The notes beneath the pieces are model-generated. The model saw only the letters and a program-made list of their open reading frames with translations, searched no databases and was not told the DNA's origin. Below are positions 1-10,500 of a DNA stretch of 64,000 bases, in pieces. Origin of the DNA: Aptenodytes patagonicus (Eukaryota > Chordata > Aves > Sphenisciformes > Spheniscidae); the NCBI RefSeq assembly GCF_965638725.1, contig NC_134970.1, positions 7,794,001 to 7,858,000 of the forward strand, given 5' to 3'. The number at the start of each line of letters is the position of its first letter. The stretch's first letter is position 1. Both the position numbers and the translations under genes were made by a program.

Positions 1-635
1 TGTACATTTCCCGGTACCGTCACCATCATATACTTTTTCCAGGACTTACAAAATACTTTCCATCTATTTGTCCAGGTCTGTGAGACTTCAGCTGCTCCGC
101 CCTCTTCTGTGGCTTGCTCTGCTCCTCTCTGATTATGCCTCTTAACTTATCTAGGAGGGCTTGCTGCACTTCAGCATTTTTTCCTTTTTGTCTTGCTCTG
201 CATCTGAGGGGGGGGGGTGGTATTTTTATTAATTTACACTCCTGTGCAGTGGACACCTGGTTTGCCTTCCCTGTGAACGAGCTGGGGCACTTCCTTGTCC
301 CTGTGTGTGCTCTTCCTGGCTCTCCTTGGGTAAACAGAGAGTCTCTCTTTCCTCCCAAGTCCACAGGTTCCTTTTGTGGCTCCTGGGGTCTTAATTTTTG
401 TCGAAAGCCTTTCTCTTGCTGGCAGCGTGTGGTTTGAGATGCATCACTCCCTTTCTTGTCGCTCCTCTGTCCCATGAGAAACAAGGGTAACACAGATGTT
501 TGGGCAAGGTTTTGGAGCAAGTGTTTTCTCATGGTTATTCCTCAGAGCATTCTCAATCATGAGGCATTCCCATTGCACTCTTCTTTAGAGCTGGCCTGGT
601 CTCAGACATTGATTCCAACTTCCTTTTCTCCTTAG

Positions 636-1389
<754 letters not shown>

Positions 1390-2224
1390 ATAAGGAGCAG
1401 CCGTTTTTCCTGTTTCCCCATGGAGTGTGATGGTGCCACAACAGTAGCACAGCTGTTTTCAGCATGAAAAACACAGAAATTCTCTGTTTCTAGCAGACAC
1501 AAAGCAAAGCTGGTCTTCTCAGATCGGCTGCCCTGACACAAGGCAGCTGGCAGCCAGCAGTGGGGCCCGGCACAGTGCAGCGCCCACAGAAATGCCTGGC
1601 TCCTTGAGCCTCGGCCCCGGGGCTGCAGCACGGGGCTGGCACCGGCTGGGGCTTTGCTGGGAAAAACCAAGCTGGGGTGACCCTGACACCTCACACACGT
1701 ACCCAGCCCTGGGATCTGACAACCTGTCCATTTGCCCATGGCCGCCATGGGGTTCAGAAGCAGCACCGCCGGCCCTGACACGGTCCTGAGCCATCTCTCG
1801 ACGGCTGCCGGACACGGACCAGTCCTGGGACTCAACAGGCCTAAAAAGAAGAAAAATTGCCCAGAATTAAGCCGGTTTCAAGTTTTTGCAGGCAGCACAT
1901 TTTTTGAGCTGCCTGGTGGTGCTGCTCCTGGGGAGCGCTCAAGAAACAGGGCGGCTGCTTGTACCTGGAGACAACAGAGTCACGCCGGGACAGACCCCAG
2001 AGCAGGGGTCTCCCCATGGGGCCCTGGGGCCTTGCCGTGCCCTCCCACTGCCCATGGGGCTCCCCTTGCCACCCCCCCGACCCCCACGGCATGACCACCT
2101 CCAGCACCAGCTAGGGCTGGCGCAGGGAGCAGCCCAGGACAGCCCTGACCGTACCACCACAGCAGGCTTTGGCCCCCGGTGTCCCACCATGCTGGGACCC
2201 CCACGGCACTTGCCCAGGGACACA

Positions 2225-2384
2225 GTGCGGGGGTAGCAGGGGAAAAGGGGGACACTGGGGGGAGTAGGGGGCACTGGGGGATGGGTGGGGGGAACCGAGG
2301 GGGACACAGGAGTTTACAGGGGTGTGGGCAGGGGGTGGAAGGGGGGCACTGGGGGACGAGTGGGGAACGTTGTGGGGGGGTCTC
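2225..2384 (+). repeat. G-rich tract with quadruplex potential
   Basis: The plus strand carries repeated runs of four to eight G separated by short spacers such as CACT and AGTA, ending at the inner edge of the inverted-repeat arm. The complementary C-rich copy is at 44808-44965. The spacing meets the usual G-quadruplex pattern of four or more G runs with short loops; folding was not tested. Confidence 0.7.
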
Positions 2385-2389
2385 TAAAG

Positions 2390-3065
2390 CAGAGTGCAAA
2401 AGACTCCGGGCAATGCCTGGGAGGTATCTCGGGTGGATCCAGGACGTGACAGTTTCCTCCAAAAGGGAAAAATCATCTCGGGTATCTTCCTTGGAGGAGT
2501 CTGGGGCTGCTACCCGGGATCTCAGGTCCCCAAAGCAGAGGTCAAAAGACTCCGGGAGATGCCCAGGAGGAGTCTTGGCTGAATTCTGGTGGAGAGAGTT
2601 TCCTCAAAGTGAGAAAAATCATCTCTGTATCTTCCTTGGAGGAGTCTGGGGCTGCTCTCAGGAATCTAAGGTCACTAAAGCAGAGGTCAAAAGAGCCTCG
2701 GAGATGCCTGGGAGGAGTCTCAGGTGGATCCCGGAGGAGGGTGCTTCTATCAAGAGAGACAAATCATCTCGGGTATCTTCCTTGGAGGAGTCTGGGGCTG
2801 CCACTCGAGAGCTCAGGTCCCTAACTCAGAGGTCAGAAGACTCTGGGACATGCCTGGGAGGAGTCTCGGGTACATCTGGGAGGTGACAGCTTCCTCCAAA
2901 AGAGAAAAAAAGTCTCGGGCAGCTTCCGTGGAGGAGTCTGGGGCTGCTACCTGGGATCTTAGGTCCTTATAGGAGGACGTCAGAAGGCTCCGGGAGATAC
3001 CTGGCAGGAGCCTCGGGTGGATCCTGGAGGAGAATGCTTCTACCAATAGAGAAAAATCATCATTG
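2390..3065 (+). repeat. Minisatellite, about 146-bp period, 4.7 copies
   Basis: Copies begin near 2390, 2536, 2681, 2827 and 2971, giving periods of 145-146 bp. The last copy is truncated. Each copy contains the recognisable blocks CAAAAGACTCCGGGAGATGC, AAAAATCATCTCGGGTATC and GGAGGAGTCTGGGGCTGC. Copies differ by substitutions and small indels, so this is not a recent perfect expansion. A 235-residue open frame crosses several copies, but the unit is not a multiple of three and the frame is not preserved, so I treat it as non-coding. The array starts within a few bases of the inverted-repeat boundary and is absent next to the right arm. Confidence 0.9.
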
Positions 3066-3878
3066 GCCCGGGGGTCCCTGTGTCTGTGGCAGCGACTGCC
3101 CTGATGATGGTGTCACCGACGCAAAGGGACTCAGCCAGTTCTCGTGATTCCGGTGTTCTCTAGAGGCGTATGGTGCCAGCCGGCACTGAGGCTGCGCCAG
3201 CCCTTGGCTGCACCCACGGCAGACTTTGCCTTGTGCTCAGTGCTGCTGGTCAGCCTGTGCCTGCCGCCGGGCTCGTTAGCCAGCCACGTCTGGGCTAGCC
3301 CCGCTCTCGAGACGATACATCCCACGCGTGAAGCGTTGCCTGGGATTGCCCTGAAAGTGGAACAACTCTGGAGCGTTTTCCTGCTGCTGCTGCTCCCGTC
3401 CGTGCGATGTACGCGGCGGTTTCCCTCGCAGGTCTCTGCTGGTCTCTGCCCACAGGACGTGACCCCTTGGGCTCCATTTGTGCAGCCCTGCCCCGCTTGC
3501 TGGGGATGGAAAGCAGCGCGATCCTGCTGCAGCTGCCACGGGGACAAACCCACGGGGGAGAAGGGGTGGGCTGGTGTGAGGGTGGGTGCCGTGGGAGGAC
3601 AGCGGGGCTGGGTGGGCTCTGGGCAGCACCGCCCGGGGCTGTCCCTGGCAGGGGTCTTCCCGGCCTGGCCCCCAGGATGTTTGACGATGCCGGTGCCTGC
3701 TTTTCCAGGGAGGAGCTGACAGGACCTGGACAGGAGCGTGAGGAAGGGCAGCTGCCAGGCTTTGTGCTCCCTGGGGACACTCGGGGCTCCCACAGGGCCG
3801 GGCCGGGCCGGGCTTCTCCCCTCCCCCGTTTTCGTAAAGAAGTTTTCTTGATAACTCTTGTTAACTGCTGGTAAGTGC
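3066..3878. other. No recognised gene (GC-rich)
   Basis: GC-rich sequence with overlapping open frames on both strands (longest 269 codons on minus, ending at 3131). None shows a recognisable domain or a convincing splice structure. A short GGGCC tandem lies at about 3797-3812. Confidence 0.6.
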
Positions 3879-4415
3879 ATCACAGAATGATGTAGGTGGG
3901 AAGGACCTTTGGAGGTCTCTAGACCAGCCTCCCGCTCCAAGCAGGTTCAGTTAGAAGAGATTGCTCAGGTCCTCCTCTACTTGAGAGTCTCCAGTATCTC
4001 CAGGGATGGAGATCCCACACTCTCTCTGGACCCTGTTCCAGTACGTGACCCATCTCATGGTAGTTTTTCTCCCTCGTGTACCTAGTTGGAGTTTCCTATG
4101 TTTTAACGCGTGCCCACTGCCTCTTGTCCTATCACCATGCACCTCTAAGAAGAACCCAGCCTTGTCCCCTCTGCGCCCTCCTATTAGGTAGTTGAAGGCA
4201 GCAGTTAGGATCCCCACAAGCCTTTGCTACTCCAGACTGAATAAACCCAGCTCCCCCCACCTCTCCTCATGCATCCTGTACTCCCAGCCCCTGGTCACCT
4301 TGGTGGCCTCCACTTGATTTGCTTCTGTGTGTCAGTGACGTTTTTTATGTATTTATTTGGGAGCCGCAAACTGGACACAGTACTGCAGATGGGGTCTCAC
4401 CAGGGCGGAGCAGTT
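3879..4415 (-). mobile_element. CR1 LINE 3' fragment, minus orientation
   Basis: The segment starts at the CR1 3' end (ATCACAGAATGAT on plus) and continues with the diagnostic reversed blocks GGAAGGACCTTTGGAGGTC, CCAGGGATGGAGATCCCACA, CTTGTCCTATCACC and GGGGTCTCACCAGGGCGGAG. It is an old 5'-truncated copy with many substitutions. The left end is the element's 3' terminus; the right end fades out around 4415-4520. Confidence 0.85.
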
Positions 4416-5599
4416 TTTGTGAGGCTCCACGTTAACTTTGTTTGACTCCCAACTCTGCTTACACTCTACTGGTTTTTTGGATGATAAAATGCAAATTGTT
4501 ACTCCAGAAGCTTAAGACCTTCTCATTCCCTGTAGATTGACATGAACGCCATCTTTTTTTTTTTTTTTATGAGAACGATGTTTGGGACCTATAGATGTGT
4601 CCTGAGAGGCAGGAGGAGTCCAGGTGCTGCCTAGAAGCACCAAAGTGGTGCAAGCACTTGTCTGAGCCAGGTTCCCCAGGCTGGGCTGCCGTCAGAAGCC
4701 AGCGAGCACTGACTGCCTCATGGTTCGTCAAGGAGGAGCTCTGCATTTTAACGGAAAGGATGCCCTTTGCAGAGCAAAGGGAAATTCTGACTGTCCTGCC
4801 CCAAGGAGGCAGATCAGTGTCTGCTTTCGTTGTTTGTTTAGGTTTTTATTTAGTCAATTAGAAGCCTCTTCTTTTATACCAAAATCGGTCTTTGTGGTTG
4901 GCACAAGAGAACTAGTTGGGACATTGTTTTCCCTACAAATGTCACTGTTAGGCTTCCGTGGGGTGAAAAGTGGCTTTATTTTGATCATTGCTCAGCTAGG
5001 TCACTGATCATCGGAGCTTTTCAGCTGCGTCTGTTTTAGAAGTAAAACGTGGCTGCCCGACAGGCTCAGGACAGATATCTCACAGGGAGCTTCCTCTCAG
5101 AAAACCCAGGTGAGACGAACGCTGCTGCTGTTGCATTTCTGTGGCCCTCCAGGAATCACACTCTGTGTGTGTGGAGTGAAGGAATGAAAAAACCTCCGGG
5201 AATCTTTGCATGAAAGGTGCCTAAAACAAGAATCGGCAAACCCGGCATCATTGAAATTTGGGAGAGAAAGGGATGAGCTACCAGGGCCACTGTCAAGGGA
5301 CTGTCATTAGGCACCAGAGTTAACATTGACTTGAGAGGCCCGGGCAGAGCCCAGACCACTTTGAAAGCAGTTGCAAGGCCTGCCACAAGGTAAAGGCCAA
5401 TTCCTCTGATGCTTTGGGCTCACACCGGAACCCAAGGCGCTCCAAGCCCCAAAATGCAGCTGCCTCTGAAGTGCAGCAGCAGCCGGAGCCAGTGCAGAGC
5501 CGTGGGGAGCTGGAGCAGGGGGAGGTGGCAGCCCCGGGTGACCCAGAGCAGAGGTGCAGCAGGGAGCTCTGTGGGGCAGAAAGGGAAGGGAAGGAAAGG
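4416..5599. other. No recognised gene
   Basis: Contains a T16 homopolymer near 4553-4568 and otherwise unremarkable sequence. Short open frames on both strands show no known domain. Confidence 0.5.
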
Positions 5600-5619
5600 A
5601 GGTGCTTGTAGCGGCTGAG

Positions 5620-7300
5620 GATCGACCCCCAGCCTCCCTGGCGGCAGGTCAGACGTCTCCTGGAGCCTCCCCCACAGCTGCCACGCCACCTCTGCAGCAC
5701 AGCCCCGGCCACCTCCAGCACCCGCCACCAGCACGTCCTGCCCCCCTGCCCACTCCCACGCCTGCGCCAGGGCTGGAAAGGGGTTGCCGAGCTGGGGCAC
5801 ACGGGGCACTTTGTGCCATGTCACGTCACGTCACGTCACGCCATGCCATGTCCACCCTTCCCACCTGCAGCTGGGGCCAGTCCCCAGCGTCCCCAGGGAC
5901 CTGCCCAGAGTCCTGTTGTGCAAATGATGCAGCAAGGTGCTGCTGAGCGAGCGTCGCCAGGGCCTCTGAAACGGGGTCCCCCTTGGTCAGAAAGCTCATC
6001 AACAAGCTGTCCCGTCCCCGCCTGAGGTGTGCTGGCGGGGGTCCCCTCCACAGGCGTCCTCACGGAGGCATCTCTGCCTGGACCAGGAGACCCCCCCGCA
6101 CCCCCACGGGGCAGCTTTCACCAGAGACACCGCAGAGGCCATTCCCTGCCCCCGGTGCTCAGAGTTTGGCCACGTCCCGGCGCACACAGCCAGGAGTCGG
6201 TCGCGCTCGGAGCTACCCGATCAGCTCAAGGCACGAACATGCCAGTCGGGGCGTTTTCCCCCAAACCCGCGGCAGGGCTGTGCCCGCTGGAAGGACGCGG
6301 GTACGCAGGGCTGCCAACGCGCCCCTGGGCAGCACAGTCCTGCCCGCCAGCCCCTCGCCACCACCAGCACCCCGAGGCGAGCCCGGCCTCGTCTGCAGCC
6401 GCCCCCCGCCCCGGCGGGGGTCCCCCGCCCCAGGCGGGCACCGGCCCCTCGCCCAGCGGCGGGGCGGGGCGCGGACCTCCGCGCCGCTGGTGGGGGGCGC
6501 GGCCCTCTGCCGGCTCCGCTCGGCTTCGTTCGGCTGGGCTCGGCTGCGCTCGGCTTTGTTCGGCTCGGCTGTGCTCAGCTGCGCTCGGCTCGGCTCGGCT
6601 GCGCTCGGCTCGGCTGCACTCGGCTTTGTTCGGCTCCGCTCCGCTCCGCTCCGTTCGGCTCCGCTCGGCTGCGCTCGGCTCGGCTCCGCTCCGCTCCGTT
6701 CGGCTCGGCTCGGCTCCGCTGCGGCCACAGCCCCGGCCCGGCCCCGCCTGAGGCGAGGGCGGGTGGCGGGCGCGGCGGAGCCGGTGGCCGTGGCGGGGGC
6801 TCCTCCCCTTCATTGGAGCGGTGGGCTGCCCGGTGGTCGCCAGCGCGGGGGCTGGCCGGGGGCCTCGCAGGCCGGCAGAAGGGCTGAGGAGGCGGCGGCG
6901 GCGGCGGCGGCATCTCCCCTCTCAGCAGGCTGGGGCGCTGAGCCGGCGTCCGCGGCGGGTCCCGGCCTTCCCCCGGCAGGCCCGGCGAGCCCCGGCCCCG
7001 CCCTCCCGCCCCCGGCGCTGCGGGAGCAGCAGGGGACTGCCTCCCGCCGGTGGCTGTCCGGCGGAGGCTGGGGGGCACCGGGGAGATGTGCGGGTGCGGA
7101 GAGAAACGCGTTTCCCCTGGCTGTACCCGCAGGGGCTGCAGGGACCCACAGCAGCCGGGGGTGTCCCTCCCAGCGTGGTGTCGGTCACGGGCTGCAACAC
7201 AGGCCTGCCGGGGCTGTCTTGCCAGCCCGCGGGGCAAGAGGCCTGTAAAGCTTCAGGGACGGTGGCAGTGACATGTCCGGAGCAGTGCAGCTGAAGGCGG
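5620..7300 (+). promoter_or_regulatory. CpG island, candidate promoter
   Basis: GC content rises sharply here and CG dinucleotides are frequent, unlike the AT-rich sequence that follows from about 7320. The interval contains GGGGCGGGGC (Sp1-type) near 6460, CATTGG (inverted CCAAT) near 6811, a GGC trinucleotide run at 6890-6911 and a pentamer array. It lies just upstream of an exon at 7534 with a good ATG context, so it most likely starts that plus-strand gene. I did not find a TATA box or fix a start site. The long open frames here (up to 421 codons) are composition effects. Confidence 0.6.
6510..6722 (+). repeat. CGGCT pentanucleotide array
   Basis: About 43 imperfect repeats of a five-base unit (CGGCT with CCGCT, GCGCT and TCGTT variants) run without interruption inside the CpG island. 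All frames and both strands stay open through it, producing repetitive Arg/Ser/Ala/Leu or Glu/Pro/Ser/Arg peptides that are artefacts. Each unit carries a CpG, so the array adds much of the local CpG density. Confidence 0.9.
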
Positions 7301-7533
7301 GTAGCCATCAGCTCGGAGTCTGTCCTCTAACCCTGCTCAAAAATACCCTGCTTGATTGGAACGGACACTGAATCAGCGGTTTTCTGACTTGTGGGAGATC
7401 CTGGTAGGAAACGTGTTCTCTCTGCAAATGTCCTCTAGAGGAAAAACTGCGTGTAATCTTTTCTTCTCGTCTGTCAGAATGAGATGTGGTGAAGGGTTTT
7501 AGTAATTTACCTTTGACTCTCCTCCTTCCCTAG

Positions 7534-10500
7534 GCTGGCATTCAGGGAGAAAGAACGATGTCATTGAAACCACTTACCTGTCCCTTGCCTGAAACAAGCT
7601 TTCTTCACGCAGGCAGGCTTGTGTACAAATGTAAAATCTGGTATGGCAACTTCAGCAGGTAAGCATGTTAAAGCTGAAAAGTCAGCCTGCAGTTTGATGA
7701 CTGCAGGTAGCAGGGAGTTAATAGGAGACCCTAAATTCAGATCTTGGGAGCTCCTCGTTTCCTGCCTGCTTTCACTGGCCGTGAAAGTGGTCACTTAAAA
7801 GTTGCTACTGCACTTGCATACGCTGAGCATTGGCCTAAGAGAGTAATCTGAGCTGTAAAAAACACTCCTATTTCACTGCCATGTGCGGATTTTGTGCTTC
7901 AGTGGAAAAAGAGGCTGTTTTTGCTGACAGTATTTTGAAATTTTGTGTTTAACTGGGAAGCTCCAGAGCCTTTGTAGTTGTTTAACCCCTGCTGGCAGCT
8001 AAGCCCCACACGGCCGCTCACTCACTGCCCCGCAGTGGCATGAGGGAGAGAATCGGAAGGGTAAAAGTAAGAAAACCCGTGGGTTGAGATGAAGACGGTT
8101 TAACAAGTAAAGCAAAAGCCACGCAAGCAAGCGCAGCAAAAGAAGGAATTCATTCACTCTTTTCCACTGGCAGGCAGGTGTTTAGAGCCATCCCCAGGAA
8201 AGCAGGGCTCCATCACGCGTAACGGTTACTTGGGAAGACAAACGCCATCGCTCCGAACGTCCTCCCCTTCCTTCTTCTTCCCCCAGCTTTATATGCTGAG
8301 CATGACGTCATACGGTGTGGAATATCCCTTGGGTCAGTTGGGGTCAGCCGTCCCAGCCGTGTCCCCTCCCAACTTCTTGTGCCCCCTGTCGTGGTTTAAC
8401 CTCAGTCGGCAACTGAGCACCACGCAGCCGCTCGCTCACTCCCCCCCGGTGGGATGGGGGAGAGAATCGGAAGGGTAAAAGTGAGAAAACTCGTGGGTTG
8501 AGATAAAGACAGTTTAATAGGTAAAGCAAAAGCCGCGCATGCAAGCAAAGCAAAACAAGGAATTCATTCACTACTTCCCATGGGCAGGCAGGTGTTCAGC
8601 CATCTCCAGGACAGCAGGGCTCCATCACACGTAACGGTTACTTGGGAAGACAAATGCCATCACTCCAAACATCCCCCCCTTCCTTCTTCTTCCCCCAGCT
8701 TTATATGCTGAGCATGACGTCGCATGGTATGGAATATCCCTTTGGCCAGTTTGGGTCAGCTGTCCTGGCTGTGCCCCCTCCCAGCTTCTTGTGCCCCTCC
8801 AGCCTTCTCAGTTGGTAGAGCATGGGAAGCTGAAAAGTCCTTGACTAGTGTAAACACTACCTAGCAACAACTAAAACATCAGTGTGTTATCAACATTGTT
8901 CTCACCCTAAATCCAAAACACAGCAGTGTACCAGCTACTAGGAAGGAAATTAACTCTATCCCTGCCGAAACCAGGACACCCCCCAGCCTGCTCGCTGGTG
9001 GGGTGGGGTGAGAAGCAGCAAAGGCCTTGACGCTGTGTAAGCACTGCTCAGCAGTAACTAAAACATCCCTGTGTTATCAGCACTCTTTTCAGCACAAATC
9101 CAAAACAGAGCCTCATGCTAGCTACTGTGGAGAAAATTGACTCTATCCCAGTCAAAACCAGTACAGCCTTGGAGCTCTGTACTCAACGTATGTGCTTATT
9201 TCTTGGGCTGTCTGCTGTTAGCGATGTGCCTTTCTCTGGCCTTGCAATCTGGCACTCGAGTGTGGGCGTAGGAAGAGTCTTTGGAAGCTCTTACTGGCTG
9301 CTGGCAGCAGATGTTTGTTGTGCTCTCGGGATTTTTTCTCTCAAGGTTCCCTTTCCACTGCCACTCCTGTTTCAGATGTGTTTGTGGCAAACCTGTCCTG
9401 TTGTTTTGAAACAGGACAGCGTGCCTCTCCTTGCAGGCGGAGGGGCTGAGCAGGACTTTTCGCATAACTGCTTGTCTCAGTTTCTGGAAGGCACTGTAGT
9501 GGCAAGGCTGAGAAATGAGAGTGAAGGGAGCGTATTTTAGTCTGTGGTACCACAGGCATGCAAGGAAGAGAAAGGAAAACAGCCTTTGGGTGTGCAGGGG
9601 ACAATGAATAGGAGGGTTGTGGGAGGTAACAGTTGTGTGGTAAGCCTCAGATAGGAAGTCCTAGTTAGTAGCCAGCAAAGTAACGAAAGCACAGGGTGCT
9701 GAGTGGTCTGGTGAGATGGGGGAGATGCCAAACAAGAAAAGAGGGTGATCTTTCAGAGGTGAAAAAAAGACTTTCCCTGAGGGTATTGCCCTGGAGGAAT
9801 CTGCTTGTGTCTGCTGGTCACATTAACACAGAGATGATGGGCAAGTGCTTTTGCGAGTGGGCAAAACCTTGACCAGCTCACTCAAGGAGCTCTGGAGCTT
9901 TTAATTTGAGAGGGGACTCAGAATCCTGGAGGCTGCGGGCTATAGTAATCACAGAAGTTTGAGCTACTCTGGCACAAGAAGATGGAGCTGCTCAGGTTTA
10001 AGGGTAGTATTCCAAACCAGGTGCTTATAGATCGTGTCCTGCTGAAGGAGTGTTCTGTAGAGCTCAAACTTGGTCTGAAAGTTGAGGATTTGTTGCTGTG
10101 TCAGCCTCTGATAAATAATTAATAATGATGGTATTCATAAATAGTAATTAAAAAAACCCCAAAGCAGTGGCTCAGCATAATCTGGCTCCCTGTGTACATC
10201 CTTCAAGGCTGTGATCGTCAGCAGACAGCAGTTCAAGGTTGATGCCCTCAAAGGCTTTTGGAAGGTCTTGTAAACTTGTTGAGGTTAAATCTCTTTTCAG
10301 ATGGTGGCAACCATGCTGAAACTGAGATCCTTTTGAGTCAGCAAGTATCCCTGCTGATAAGAGAAACAGACCAGCATTGTGCCATCCCGACAACCCTGTT
10401 TTCATGCCAGTGAGGTTGCGGCAGGACTAAAATGCCATAGGCAATGACTCAAGCATCTGCCTGTAGAGTGGCTTTATGAGTGGGAGTGGATTTCCTTTTG

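Noticed and set aside
26-532. 168-codon minus-strand frame in the left arm
   Set aside because: The mirror copy (46662-47024) loses the frame because of a one-base difference in a homopolymer, so it is not conserved; no domain seen.
2179-2886. 235-codon frame with repeated Ser/Glu-rich units
   Set aside because: It is the G-rich tract plus the minisatellite; the 145-146-bp unit shifts frame from copy to copy.
5820-5852. GTCAC/ATGCC short tandem repeats
   Set aside because: Only a few units; not CRISPR-like and too short to call more than low-complexity sequence.
5983-7248. 421-codon plus-strand open frame
   Set aside because: It runs through the CpG island and the CGGCT array. Several other frames on both strands stay open equally, and no domain is visible.
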